From assembly GCA_945872245.1 (NCBI GenBank), contig CAMBZB010000022.1, forward strand, positions 1 through 37,271: a DNA stretch of 37,271 nt, written 5' to 3'. The position numbers and the translations under genes were made by a program. This document shows positions 1 to 7,756 of this stretch, piece after piece. The notes under the pieces are model-generated. The model did no database searches. It had not been told where the DNA came from and saw only the letters and a program-made list of their open reading frames with translations. Within the stretch, counting starts at the first letter, position 1. Each line of letters starts with the position of its first letter. The stretch comes from Flavobacterium psychrophilum. GTDB lineage: Bacteria; Bacteroidota; Bacteroidia; Flavobacteriales; Flavobacteriaceae.

Positions 1-20
1 CACCACCACCACCACCACCG
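1..20. repeat. CAC/GGT trinucleotide repeat
   Basis: Six tandem CAC units followed by CCGGCACC. On the minus strand they encode the poly-Gly run of the glycine-rich protein. The repeat continues to the window edge, so its full length is unknown. Changes in unit number would keep the reading frame. Confidence 0.8.
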
Positions 21-217
21 GCACCATTTATAGATCTTGTCCCTCCTTTTCCACCGCCTCCCCAAGCTTCAACGGTTACACTAGTAACCCCAGCAGGACA
101 AGTCCAAGTCGTTGTTGTTGGAAAAGTAATACTTGTTTGGGCAATTCCAAAAATGGGTAGAAAGAAAAAAACTAACGTAGCTAATTTTTTATTCTGGAGT
201 AGGATATTTTTTTTCAT
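1..217 (-). CDS. Glycine-rich secreted protein, N-terminal fragment (cut by window edge)
   Basis: Reading the minus strand from the ATG at 217 gives an open frame that runs off the window after 72 codons. Residues 1-27 form a signal peptide: a basic start (MKKN), a hydrophobic stretch (LATLVFFFLPIFGIA) and a likely cut before QTS. The mature part begins with a Thr-rich strand, then PAGVTSVTVEAWGGGG, then a Gly run. This PAGVTSVTVE-W-GGGG pattern is typical of glycine-rich domains at the start of large secreted Bacteroidota surface proteins, many of them type IX secretion substrates. The C-terminus, where a sorting domain would be, is outside the window, so secretion route and function are unknown. 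A promoter match lies at 303-333. Confidence 0.72.
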   Translation of the reverse strand, partial: MKKNILLQNKKLATLVFFFLPIFGIAQTSITFPTTTTWTCPAGVTSVTVEAWGGGGKGGTRSINGAGGGGGG

Positions 218-302
218 ATTACTATGGCTTAAAAAAATCATTAGTTTATTCTGAATCTGACTTTAAAATATTTAACTAGATATATTTCTTATTAAAAAGA
301 AT

Positions 303-333
303 CAAATCTACAGTCAAAAATATAAAAAATCAA
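303..333 (-). promoter_or_regulatory. Predicted Bacteroidota promoter for the glycine-rich protein gene
   Basis: On the minus strand, TTG (331-333) is followed after 20 nt by TAGATTTG (303-310), matching the Bacteroidota -33/-7 consensus TTG-N19-TAnnTTTG. It would give a leader of about 80 nt before the ATG at 217. Confidence 0.55.
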
Positions 334-636
334 TTCTTTAAACCGATTAAACACTTAATAAATCGATGAAATACACAAAAACACTATATAATGTAAGAAT
401 AAAAATATAAAAATAAAATATTTAAAATTTGATTTTTACTTAAAATACAGAAACGCCTTATTAAACTTGATTTAGGCAGTCAGGAGTTGTTTTTGGGTTC
501 GGTTTTTTTGGTAAAAATCAAATTTGAAATAGATTCATATTATGTTTTGATAGCCTCCTCTCTTTTTTTGTTTTAGAATAAATGTATGTCAAAAGTGGCA
601 CAAAAGAGCTGTTTTTTTGGGTTTTATGCAGACAAG

Positions 637-666
637 TTGTACAGAACTAATTTTATTGTATATTTG
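637..666 (+). promoter_or_regulatory. Orphan promoter match reading towards the tRNA antisense strand
   Basis: TTG at 637-639, exactly 19 nt, then TATATTTG at 659-666. This is a perfect match to the same consensus as the tRNA, HU and outer-membrane protein promoters in this window. No gene starts soon after it; the next plus-strand gene begins at 1003, beyond the antisense strand of the tRNA. It may be a chance match in AT-rich DNA. Confidence 0.35.
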
Positions 667-740
667 AAAAATAAACCAGGCGTAAAGTGTTTTATTTTTT
701 ATAAGTAACTGATATTCAATAATTATAATAAGTTTTCTGC

Positions 741-772
741 AAAAAAAATCCCCACTGTAGTAGTGGGGATTT
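741..772 (-). terminator. Rho-independent terminator of tRNA-Met
   Basis: An 11-bp perfect stem (746-756 with 762-772, core TCCCCACT/AGTGGGGA) with a 5-nt loop is followed on the minus strand by a run of eight T. It begins 1 nt beyond the CCA end of the tRNA. Confidence 0.9.
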
Positions 773-773
773 A

Positions 774-850
774 TGGTAGCGAGACCGAGATTTGAACTCG
801 GGACCTCAGGGTTATGAATCCTGCGCTCTAACCAACTGAGCTATCTCGCC
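774..850 (-). tRNA. tRNA-Met (anticodon CAT), CCA encoded
   Basis: The minus-strand sequence starts GGCGAGA at 850 and folds into a full cloverleaf. The acceptor stem pairs GGCGAGA with TCTCGCT (a G-U closing pair), the D arm contains AGCTCAGTTGGTTAGAGC, and the anticodon CAT lies at 814-816. The T arm is GAGTTCAAATCTC, followed by discriminator A and an encoded CCA at 774-776. The 1-72 position is G-U rather than the unpaired C-A of bacterial initiator tRNA, and the anticodon stem lacks the three G-C pairs of an initiator. It is therefore an elongator tRNA-Met or, less likely, the tRNA-Ile2 precursor modified by TilS. The leader contains a small hairpin, AAAGGA/TCCTTT. Confidence 0.95.
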
Positions 851-884
851 ATTTACTAAAGGAAAGCCTCCTTTAATGCGGGTG

Positions 885-914
885 CAAATATAAAAATTAT
901 ATTAGAGCTTACAA
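885..914 (-). promoter_or_regulatory. Promoter of tRNA-Met
   Basis: On the minus strand, TTG (912-914), 19 nt, then TATATTTG (885-892): an exact consensus match. Transcription would start near 878, giving a leader of about 28 nt before the mature tRNA 5' end at 850. Confidence 0.8.
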
Positions 915-1002
915 GTATATCTTGGATAAAAAAAATATTTCTGAAAAGGCTTTTTTTTTGGTTTTATATTCTATACATTTCACAAAAATTTAACTGTAAA
1001 TC

Positions 1003-1395
1003 ATGGATTCAAAAATACGATACGAAATAGAATTTCCCATAAACTCATCTCCACAGTTGTTGTACCAGTATATATCAACTCCCTCCGGTTTATCAGAATG
1101 GTTTGCTGACAATGTTAATTCTCGTGGCGAATTTTTCACTTTCATTTGGGATGATTCTGAAGAGAAAGCAAGACTTTGCTCTAAAAAATCAGGCGAAAAA
1201 GTTCGATTTAAATGGGTTGACGAAAATAATAAAGACACTGATTATTTTTTCGAATTAAATATTTTAGTGGATGAAATAACAAAAGATGTTTCTTTGATGG
1301 TAATTGATTTTGCTGATAAAGAGGAAGTAAATGAAGCAACACTTTTATGGGAAAACCAAGTTTCGGACCTTAAACATGTAATTGGTTCCGTGTAG
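1003..1395 (+). CDS. START-like domain protein (130 aa)
   Basis: A small soluble protein of the helix-grip START/AHSA1-like superfamily, widespread in Bacteroidota as a START-like domain protein of unknown function. The sequence fits: an opening strand (IRYEIEFPINSSP), a helix with LSEWFADNVN, then strands FTFIWDDSEEKARL and VRFKW, and a long C-terminal helix. This group resembles AHSA1 hydrophobic-ligand proteins, but no ligand or catalytic residues can be named. There is no signal peptide. A terminator hairpin lies between it and the aminotransferase 57 bases downstream. Its own promoter is weak (TACATTTC at 974-981). Confidence 0.75.
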   Translation: MDSKIRYEIEFPINSSPQLLYQYISTPSGLSEWFADNVNSRGEFFTFIWDDSEEKARLCSKKSGEKVRFKWVDENNKDTDYFFELNILVDEITKDVSLMVIDFADKEEVNEATLLWENQVSDLKHVIGSV

Positions 1396-1421
1396 TAGTA
1401 TCATCTTTTTATAACTTATAT

Positions 1422-1446
1422 GTCATGATTTTTATCGTGACTTTTT
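1422..1446 (+). terminator. Terminator-like hairpin just before the aminotransferase ATG
   Basis: Stem GTCATGAT/ATCGTGAC (1422-1429 with 1434-1441, one G-U pair) with a TTTT loop, followed by TTTTT at 1442-1446. It could end the START-gene transcript. It stops only 6 nt before the next start codon at 1453, so it could also act as an attenuator. Confidence 0.6.
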
Positions 1447-1452
1447 AATAGT

Positions 1453-2292
1453 ATGATTAATTTTAATGGATTAATCGTTTCCAACGATACCAATATATTG
1501 ACTCGAAACCGCGCTTTCTTATATGGAGATGCTGTTTTTGAAACAGTTAAAATAATGGATTCTAAAGTCCTTTTTTTAGAAGACCATTATTTTAGATTAA
1601 TGTCTTCGATGCGCGTGATCCGGATGGAAATACCCATGAATTTCACCATGGAATATCTGGAAGAGCAAATCCTGACACTGGCAAAAAGTAAAAACATGGC
1701 AATTTCCTCCCGAGCCCGAATTACGGTTTATCGCAATGATGGGGGATATTATTTACCACAAGACAATACAGTTTCATTTTTGATAAGTGTTGAAAGTCTC
1801 GATACTGCTTTCTATTCAATCGACAAAAAAGATTATGTTGTGGATTTATACACTGATTTTTATATATCGAAACAGCTACTTTCTTCTATAAAAACGACAA
1901 ATAAAATCATTAACATCACGGCGAGTATTTTTGCCAATGAAAATGGTTTGGATAATTGTTTGTTATTAAATGACAGTAAGAATGTTATTGAAGCTTTGCA
2001 AGGAAATCTATTTATGTTGAAAGGAAATGTGCTGACCACACCTCCCGTTTCAGAAGGATGTTTAAATGGCGTTATGAGAAAACAAATTTTGGCGTTGGCT
2101 CGAAAAATAGTTGATTTAGAGGTTGTTGAGGAGGTAATATCTCCATTTGATCTCCAAAAGGCGGATGAATTGTTTATTACAAACGTGATTAAAGGAATAC
2201 AACCCATTACCAAGTATCGGAAAAAAGAGTTTACTACTGATTTAGCTAGTAAATTAGTGCGGAATCTAAATGATACATTAGGGAGTGTTTAA
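1453..2292 (+). CDS. Class IV PLP-dependent aminotransferase / aminodeoxychorismate lyase-like (279 aa)
   Basis: A fold type IV PLP enzyme, the group that includes branched-chain aminotransferases, D-amino-acid aminotransferases and 4-amino-4-deoxychorismate lyase (PabC). The N-terminal motif FLYGDAVFETVKIMDSKVLF and the HYFRLMSSMR helix are typical. The likely PLP-binding lysine lies in SSIKTTNKIIN (about residue 145). The Glu of the PLP-binding region may be in NVIEALQGNLF, and TPPVSEGCLNGVMR matches the phosphate-binding turn. Length is normal. The LLSSIKTTN context is compatible with PabC, which makes p-aminobenzoate for folate, but substrate cannot be decided from sequence. The gene is convergent with yqgE and the two stop codons overlap by 4 bases. 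Confidence 0.8.
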   Translation: MINFNGLIVSNDTNILTRNRAFLYGDAVFETVKIMDSKVLFLEDHYFRLMSSMRVIRMEIPMNFTMEYLEEQILTLAKSKNMAISSRARITVYRNDGGYYLPQDNTVSFLISVESLDTAFYSIDKKDYVVDLYTDFYISKQLLSSIKTTNKIINITASIFANENGLDNCLLLNDSKNVIEALQGNLFMLKGNVLTTPPVSEGCLNGVMRKQILALARKIVDLEVVEEVISPFDLQKADELFITNVIKGIQPITKYRKKEFTTDLASKLVRNLNDTLGSV

Positions 2293-2849
2293 TTTAAACA
2301 GGGATTCTCAGGTGCATTGGACCAAATTAGATAGTCTCCACCCAATTCCATAATTTTTTCTTTCCAAAAATGAGAGGCCGATTTTCCTATAATTTTATTT
2401 TCGTAGTTGTTTTCAATAATAATCCAGGAGCTCCCCTCAGCCTCGGTTTCTAGTTGGTCTTCCTCCCATCCTGTATAGCCCAAAAAGAACCGGATATTTT
2501 TTTTGTTAATTTTGCCCTCATTGATAAGCCCCTTTATAGCCTCATATTCACCTCCCCAATATATTCCGTTTGAAATTTCTACGCTATTAGGAATCAATTC
2601 AGGTATATTATGAATGAAATAGAGGTTATCCTGTTCTACAGGGCCTCCATTATAGATCTTGAATGTTGCTTTGATTTCAGGAATCAAATCGTGTAGGGTA
2701 TATTTCAAGGGTTTGTTTATAATAAATCCTACAGAGCCTTCCTTGTTATGGTCTGCTAATAAAATAACGGATCTGTTAAATGATAAATCTCCAATCATTG
2801 AAGGCTCTGCAATGAGGAGATGTCCTTTTTTTAATTTTGCTGAAATCAT
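2289..2849 (-). CDS. YqgE/AlgH family protein (186 aa)
   Basis: A member of the YqgE/AlgH family (DUF179). Family hallmarks are the N-terminal KKGHLLIAEPSMIGDLSFNRSVILLADHNKEGSVGFIINKPL and the central YNGGPVEQDNLYFIH. The C-terminal part includes RFFLGYTGWEEDQLETE and SWIIIE. The length is normal for the family. Its biochemical role is unresolved; AlgH in Pseudomonas was named as an alginate regulator. It is cytoplasmic, with no signal peptide. The ATG at 2849 matches the conserved N-terminus. The gene is separated from the HU gene by a terminator and converges on the aminotransferase. Confidence 0.93.
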   Translation of the reverse strand: MISAKLKKGHLLIAEPSMIGDLSFNRSVILLADHNKEGSVGFIINKPLKYTLHDLIPEIKATFKIYNGGPVEQDNLYFIHNIPELIPNSVEISNGIYWGGEYEAIKGLINEGKINKKNIRFFLGYTGWEEDQLETEAEGSSWIIIENNYENKIIGKSASHFWKEKIMELGGDYLIWSNAPENPCLN

Positions 2850-2916
2850 CGGTTTTAAGTTTACTTAAATTTAAGAATAAAAATAAAAATAAACCTAATA
2901 AAGTCGATAAAAGGCA

Positions 2917-2943
2917 TAAAAAAACCCTCCAAAGGAAGGTTTG
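2917..2943 (-). terminator. Rho-independent terminator of the HU gene
   Basis: Minus-strand stem AAACCTTCC/GGAGGGTTT (2934-2942 with 2922-2930, one G-U pair), short loop, then a T run. It lies 24 bases past the HU stop codon. Confidence 0.85.
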
Positions 2944-2966
2944 ATTGTATTTTAGAAAAACTTAAA

Positions 2967-3239
2967 TTAATTCACTGCTCCTTCTAAGTCAGCACCAGCT
3001 TTAAATTTTACTACATTTTTTGCAGCAATTTTTATAGTTTTTCCTGTTTGAGGATTTCTACCATCTCTTGCAGCTCTTGCAGAAACTGACCAAGATCCGA
3101 AACCTACTAAAGATACTCTTCCACCTTTTTTCAAAGTGCCACCTACGTTACCTAAAAATGATTCTAAAGCTAGTTTTGCAGCAGCTTTTGTAATTCCTGC
3201 ATCAGCAGCGATAGCGTCAATTAATTCTGATTTGTTCAT
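2967..3239 (-). CDS. HU family DNA-binding protein (90 aa)
   Basis: A histone-like nucleoid protein that bends DNA as a dimer. It has the standard HU layout: N-terminal helices (MNKSELIDAIAADAGITKAAA), the GRVSLVGFGSWSV strand region, and the beta-arm with the RNPQTGKTI motif, whose Pro intercalates into the minor groove. The end is KNVVKFKAGADLEGAVN. At 90 residues it is the classical length, without the long tails seen in some Bacteroidota HU-like proteins. It is monocistronic, with its own consensus promoter (3286-3315) and terminator. Confidence 0.97.
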   Translation of the reverse strand: MNKSELIDAIAADAGITKAAAKLALESFLGNVGGTLKKGGRVSLVGFGSWSVSARAARDGRNPQTGKTIKIAAKNVVKFKAGADLEGAVN

Positions 3240-3285
3240 AATGTTTAGTTATTAAATGTTGGTTAAAAAAACTTTGTTAATAGAA

Positions 3286-3315
3286 CAAATTTAGTAGGAT
3301 TTACGTCCCTTACAA
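3286..3315 (-). promoter_or_regulatory. Promoter of the HU gene
   Basis: On the minus strand, TTG (3313-3315), 19 nt, then TAAATTTG (3286-3293), an exact consensus match. The predicted start of transcription leaves an A/T-rich leader of roughly 40 nt before the ATG at 3239. Confidence 0.8.
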
Positions 3316-3420
3316 GCGTTTTGTTTAATTTTAGTCTATTTTGTTGATAACTTGTTTTTTTTGTTCATAAAGCCATCAAAATTCCATAAAAACAATTAAA
3401 AAACACCCGTTTTGTTGAGG

Positions 3421-4368
3421 TTAATACGCTTTTGCTTCCTCAGAAAACGTGATTCCATTTAATAATTCTGAAGTGCCCATCCTCTTTTTTCCTGGAAATT
3501 GGATGCTTAACACCTGAATAAACCCATTTTTTACTGCAATTTTCAGCTCTTTTTTGTTGCAAATCAGCCTTCCAATAGTATAATTATGATTCTCTAATAT
3601 CATTATTGCTTCATGGATTTTGACATTCCATTCTTCGTTTTTGTCACTAATAAAACACCAAGCCGAAGGATAGGGATTCAAGCCTCTTATTAAATTGTAT
3701 ATTTCAAAAGCCGGTTTTGTCCAATCTATTTTACAATTTTCTTTGTTTAGTTTGTAGGCAGTTTTTATTTCAGGGCTCTCTTTCTGAATAGTGGTAGTTA
3801 CATTTCCCTTTTCGATCAATGCCAAAGTGTCCAAAACAGTTTTGCTTCCTAAATGCATCAGCCTATCATGTAATTGTCCCGCATTTTCATCAGGGGCAAT
3901 TTCAACTTTAGAACCAAGAATCATTGCCCCCGTGTCAATTTTATCATCGATAAAAAAAGTGGTGACTCCAGTTTCGGTGTCACCGTTTATAATTGCCCAG
4001 TTTATTGGAGCAGCTCCGCGATAATTTGGTAATAGTGAGGCGTGAAGGTTGAATGTTCCCAATTTTGGCATTTTCCAAACCACTTCTGGCAACATTCGGA
4101 AAGCCACAACAATTTGTAAATTGGCATTTAAGGCTTTCAATTCTGCTAAAAAACTTTCATCCTTTAAATTTGTTGGTTGCAATAAAGTAAGGTTGTGGGC
4201 TAAAGCATATTCTTTTACCGCCGAATATTTTATTTTTTGGCCACGACCTGCCGGTTTATCTGCTGCAGTAATAACGCCAACTACGTTATAATTATTCTTG
4301 ATTATGGTGTCTAGAATGCCAACGGCAAACTCGGGCGTTCCCATAAATACGATTCGTAAATGCTCCAT
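3421..4368 (-). CDS. fmt: Methionyl-tRNA formyltransferase
   Basis: Transfers a formyl group from 10-formyltetrahydrofolate to Met-tRNA(fMet). The N-terminal domain has the GTPEFAVGILD opening, and the catalytic core carries FNLHASLLPNYRGAAPINWAIINGDTETGVTTFF: the conserved Asn, the His of HASLLP, and Asp in IDTGAMI. The C-terminal OB-like domain runs from about residue 205 and contains NLIRGLNPYPSAW. At 315 residues it has normal length. The ATG overlaps the recQ stop codon as TAATG, so the two genes are translationally coupled. Confidence 0.97.
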   Translation of the reverse strand: MEHLRIVFMGTPEFAVGILDTIIKNNYNVVGVITAADKPAGRGQKIKYSAVKEYALAHNLTLLQPTNLKDESFLAELKALNANLQIVVAFRMLPEVVWKMPKLGTFNLHASLLPNYRGAAPINWAIINGDTETGVTTFFIDDKIDTGAMILGSKVEIAPDENAGQLHDRLMHLGSKTVLDTLALIEKGNVTTTIQKESPEIKTAYKLNKENCKIDWTKPAFEIYNLIRGLNPYPSAWCFISDKNEEWNVKIHEAIMILENHNYTIGRLICNKKELKIAVKNGFIQVLSIQFPGKKRMGTSELLNGITFSEEAKAY

Positions 4369-6317
4369 TATGCTTTTAAAGTGTATTTGTTGTTTGGTTT
4401 TACTGCAATTTTATTGTTTTCCAGTAAATTTTGCAAGGCAAAGATAATGTCGTCTTCGCTGTTTTTGGTTAGTTTTTGGATTTCTCTTGAATTCAAGTCT
4501 TGTATTTTTAACAATTCAATAATTTTTGCCGAAATTAAAGACGTGTCACTTTGCTTGGTTCTTTTTGTAATACAATAGGAACATATCCCACAATCTGTTT
4601 CGGTTTTTTCTCCAAAATAATTCAGAATCAACTTGCTTTTGCAAAGATTCTTCTCATTGATATAGTTTAAAACCGATTCGAATTGTGCAATTTTTTGTTT
4701 GTTTTGAGTTTCAAGATATTTCGAAACCCTATTTATCGTTCTTTCGTCTTCTCTGACTTCATTGAAAATTATTGTGGCATCATTATTCTTTTTATGATAT
4801 TCTATAATGTCAAGAGTTTTCAATTTTTCCAAAATAGAAAGAATTTGAGCCTCGTCACAACTCGCTTTTTTTGTAATTAAAGACAAATTAATAGCGGTTT
4901 GCGATTCGTAAATTCCTGGATAGGTACGGAGTATTGCCAAAATAACAGCCTCTTCATTTGGATTTAAACTCATATACCGAATCACTTCTTTGGACTCAAT
5001 GATGAACTGCATCATGATTCGCTCTGAATATTCTTGTGATAAACTCAAAATCCCTTGGCGGTCTAAAAATTGGATAGCATTGAAAGTCTTCAAAGTTGGA
5101 AATCCATATTTTTGGCAAAAGTGATTCAGGTTGAAAGAAAATTGTTCGTTAATTCCTTCTCCATAGGCAATCCTGAAGTAGGTGCATAGTTTTATATAAA
5201 TCTGAGTAAGAATTTTTTTGTCTGGCAACACGTTAATAAATTGACTTTGGGCTTGAGCCTTGTCAGATGGGCTAGTTAGAAGTACTGCAAACGCTTTTTG
5301 CTTCACATTGCTTTTATTTTCATCTGAGTTCAGCGAACCTCCTTTGTCGGTTTGTTCATCTCTTCCGGCACGACCTGCTTCTTGATAATAACTTTCCATA
5401 CTTTCCGGAAGATGGATGTGAATCACCGTTTTCACGTTCGATTTGTCAATTCCCATTCCAAATGCATTGGTAGCAACCATAATTTGAACGTCTTCGTTCA
5501 TCCAAAGATTCATGTTTTTTACTTTCTCCTTAACCGATAATCCGCCGTGGTAATAAGTGGTTTTGAATCCCAAGGATTGTAATTGCGATGCAGTTTCCGA
5601 GCATGATTTTCTATTTCGCACATATATAATAGAAGGTTGCGGATTCTTTTTCAGGATTTGCTCCATTCGATATAACTTGTCTTCGACTTCAAAAACCATA
5701 TAGGCGATGTTTTTTCTGGCAAATGATTTCTGAAAAAGGTCTGGTTTTTCCAGTCCTAATTGAAGAATCACATCATCAAGAACGGTCTTTGTCGCCGAAG
5801 CTGTAAGTGCCAAGAATGGAACTTTTGGGAAATGGGTTTTCAGATGGACAATTTTCAGATAAGCGGGGCGAAAATCATGTCCCCATTGCGACACACAATG
5901 CGCCTCGTCGATGGCAATCAAATGGATGGGCAGATTTTTTATGCGCTCTAAAATCCAATCTGATTGTAAACGCTCGGGCGATAAATACAGGAATTTATAA
6001 TTGCCAAATTCGCAATTGTCCAAAAGCGTAATCATCTCGTCAGACTGGATTCCGCCAGTCAAAGCGATGGCTTTTATGTCGAGTTTTTGCAACCGTTGCA
6101 CCTGGTCTTTCATCAATGCCACCAAGGGCGAAATAACCAAACAAATTCCGTCTTTCATCAAAGCGGGAACCTGAAAGCAAACCGATTTCCCACCGCCCGT
6201 TGGCATCAGTCCAAAAGTGTCTTTACCTTCTAAAACGGAATTGATAATTTCGTCTTGCGGCGACCTGAAAGAGTCATGTTTCCAATATTTTTGAAGAATT
6301 TGTAACGCCGTTTGCAT
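4368..6317 (-). CDS. recQ: ATP-dependent DNA helicase RecQ
   Basis: A 3'-5' superfamily 2 helicase for recombination and repair. Counting from the ATG at 6317 (649 aa): Walker A TGGGKS at about 41-45, DEAH at about 137-140, aromatic loop HCVSQWGHDFRP, and motif VI YYQEAGRAGRDE near 310-320. The zinc-binding cysteines are 559, 576, 579 and 582 (LCKS...DCGICSYC), and a winged-helix-like C-terminus follows. There is no HRDC domain. An upstream in-frame TTG at 6326 adds only three residues; the ATG is preferred. A polar 20-residue insertion follows motif VI (see findings). The gene overlaps fmt by one base. Confidence 0.95.
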   Translation of the reverse strand: MQTALQILQKYWKHDSFRSPQDEIINSVLEGKDTFGLMPTGGGKSVCFQVPALMKDGICLVISPLVALMKDQVQRLQKLDIKAIALTGGIQSDEMITLLDNCEFGNYKFLYLSPERLQSDWILERIKNLPIHLIAIDEAHCVSQWGHDFRPAYLKIVHLKTHFPKVPFLALTASATKTVLDDVILQLGLEKPDLFQKSFARKNIAYMVFEVEDKLYRMEQILKKNPQPSIIYVRNRKSCSETASQLQSLGFKTTYYHGGLSVKEKVKNMNLWMNEDVQIMVATNAFGMGIDKSNVKTVIHIHLPESMESYYQEAGRAGRDEQTDKGGSLNSDENKSNVKQKAFAVLLTSPSDKAQAQSQFINVLPDKKILTQIYIKLCTYFRIAYGEGINEQFSFNLNHFCQKYGFPTLKTFNAIQFLDRQGILSLSQEYSERIMMQFIIESKEVIRYMSLNPNEEAVILAILRTYPGIYESQTAINLSLITKKASCDEAQILSILEKLKTLDIIEYHKKNNDATIIFNEVREDERTINRVSKYLETQNKQKIAQFESVLNYINEKNLCKSKLILNYFGEKTETDCGICSYCITKRTKQSDTSLISAKIIELLKIQDLNSREIQKLTKNSEDDIIFALQNLLENNKIAVKPNNKYTLKA

Positions 6318-6673
6318 AGGTTTCAAATAATAGCTGCTAGACTAAATTTAGGAGCGTAATAATCCATTTTGCGAATTTTTTTGGTAGCCAAGATAAGAAA
6401 GGTAAACTATTAATTTGCTCGAAAATTTCTAAATAATATTAAAGCCATTTACTTATAAATTCTTAATGATACTGATTTTCCCAGCTCAAGTTTCTTAAGT
6501 TGTAACTCCAATTTTTGTTCCTGTTTTAAAAACAGTGCGCTAATTTACCTAAAGTTATCGGGATTTAGGGCGATTATTTTGGTATATAGGCTTCTTTATT
6601 TTTAAAAATCCTAAACCCTGAATCCCAAATCTAAAATCAAAACTGTATATTTGCCTTTATTTTTAATTATAGA
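6318..6673. other. Intergenic region between divergent recQ and the DUF493 gene
   Basis: About 350 bases with no gene. It contains a -7-like TATATTTG at 6646-6653 for the plus-strand genes, without a clear -33, and a short palindromic CTGTTTTAAAAACAG near 6521-6535. I could not assign a convincing promoter to recQ. Confidence 0.4.
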
Positions 6674-6958
6674 ATGGATAAGGACACTCAAGAATTTTAT
6701 GATAGATTAAAAGTAGAGTTGGATATGAGCAATACTTGGCCAGCAGAATATTTGTATAAATTTATCGTACCAACTGTAAATGATAATGTTATCCGTGTAG
6801 AAGAAGCTTTTGATTGTATGGGTGCAGTAATAAAAACAACCAAATCTAAAACAGGAAAATTCACGAGTATATCAGTTGATGTAATGATGAAAGATGCTCA
6901 AGAAATAATTGATAAATACATTGAAGTTTCTACCATTGAAGGTATTATTTCCCTATAA
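6674..6958 (+). CDS. DUF493 family protein (94 aa)
   Basis: A small cytoplasmic protein of the DUF493/YbeD-like group, with a ferredoxin-like fold reminiscent of regulatory ACT domains. The sequence shows WPAEYLYKFIVPTVND (first strand), a helix VIRVEEAF, TTKSKTGKFTSISVDVMM (strands) and a last helix AQEIIDKYIEVSTIEGIISL, which together fit the fold. No catalytic residues are apparent and the role is unknown. The next gene starts after a 2-base gap, so the two are co-transcribed. The same DUF493-DUF4290-murA order is, from memory, common in Flavobacterium. Confidence 0.85.
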   Translation: MDKDTQEFYDRLKVELDMSNTWPAEYLYKFIVPTVNDNVIRVEEAFDCMGAVIKTTKSKTGKFTSISVDVMMKDAQEIIDKYIEVSTIEGIISL

Positions 6959-6960
6959 AT

Positions 6961-7686
6961 ATGAACACAAAATATACAAAAGAAGTTGCAAACGATGTCG
7001 TTCATCATTTGGAATATAATGCAGAAAGATCTCATTTAATTATTCCAGAATACGGTCGCCATTTGCAAAAATTGATTGATCAAGCAACTGCTATTGAAGA
7101 TAGGGAAGAGCGTAATAAAGCGGCAAAATATATCATTCAGGTTATGGGAAGTTTAAATCCCCATCTTCGGGATGTTCTTGATTTTCAGCACAAATTGTGG
7201 GATCAACTCTTTATTATGTCTGATTTTAAATTGGATGTAGAATCTCCTTATCCCGTTCCGACCCGCGAGGTATTACAGTTGAAACCGGATGTTTTACAGT
7301 ATCCGCAAAACTTTCCCAAGTATAGGTATTATGGTAACAACATAAAATACATGATTGATGTTGCCAATAAATGGGAGGACGGCGAAATGAAAAATGCCTT
7401 GGTGAAAGTGATCGCCAATCACATGAAAAAATCCTATTTAAGTTGGAATAAGGATACTGTGAGGGATGATGTGATTTTCGAACATTTATACGAATTGTCA
7501 GGCGGAAAAATAAATATGCTTCAAAGCACCGAAGAACTTTTGACTACCACAGATTTATTGCGCACCAATAAGAGAGTTTCTAATAAAATTACTCCTGCAG
7601 GACAACCAAAAATCCAAAGTAACAAAAATATAAAAGGCGGAAAGTCAAATCCGACTCATAAAAACCAAAACAGAAAACCTTTGTAA
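6961..7686 (+). CDS. DUF4290 family protein (241 aa)
   Basis: A conserved Bacteroidota protein of unknown function (DUF4290). It is helical through residues 1-170, with motifs LEYNAERSHLIIPEYGRHLQ, MGSLNPHLRD and HKLWDQLFIMSDF. A mixed region follows, then a basic, disordered tail rich in Lys, Asn and Gln (residues 205-241, ending KNQNRKPL) that may bind nucleic acid or be flexible. There is no signal peptide or membrane segment. It lies directly upstream of murA, with an 80-base repeat-like spacer between them. Function cannot be inferred beyond this linkage. Confidence 0.85.
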   Translation: MNTKYTKEVANDVVHHLEYNAERSHLIIPEYGRHLQKLIDQATAIEDREERNKAAKYIIQVMGSLNPHLRDVLDFQHKLWDQLFIMSDFKLDVESPYPVPTREVLQLKPDVLQYPQNFPKYRYYGNNIKYMIDVANKWEDGEMKNALVKVIANHMKKSYLSWNKDTVRDDVIFEHLYELSGGKINMLQSTEELLTTTDLLRTNKRVSNKITPAGQPKIQSNKNIKGGKSNPTHKNQNRKPL

Positions 7687-7695
7687 AACAGTTAT

Positions 7696-7756
7696 AGGTT
7701 ATGAGTTATGTGTTTGATGTAAGCAACCCATAACCTTTAACCCGTAACCCTTAACC
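7696..7756. repeat. Degenerate TAACC-type repeat and inverted repeat upstream of murA
   Basis: AGGTTATG (7696-7703) pairs with CATAACCT (7729-7736) across a 25-base loop, and the right arm runs into tandem variants of CATAACC/TTAACCC/GTAACCC/TTAACC up to 7756. There is no T run, so it is not a standard terminator. It ends about 10 bases before the murA ATG. Confidence 0.55.

Larger units (their letters stand above)
218..740. other. AT-rich intergenic region
   Basis: This stretch of more than 500 bases has no convincing gene on either strand. It holds the minus-strand promoter at 303-333 and a plus-strand promoter match at 637-666. It also holds a 12-mer, AACCGATTAAAC, at 341-352, which recurs between genes at 34447-34458. 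The rest is poly-A/T without visible structure. Confidence 0.6.

Noticed and set aside
1..20. CAC repeat as a CRISPR or phase-variable tract
   Set aside because: It is a simple trinucleotide run inside a poly-Gly coding region; unit changes keep the frame and there are no spacers.
6317..6326. TTG at 6326 as the recQ start
   Set aside because: It adds only three residues to an ATG start that matches the family; nothing in the leader favours it.
6600..6660. The run of CCTAAACCC/AATCCC/CTAAAATC phrases upstream of the DUF493 gene as a regulatory array
   Set aside because: The units are too degenerate and short to separate from AT-rich background without a genome-wide count.
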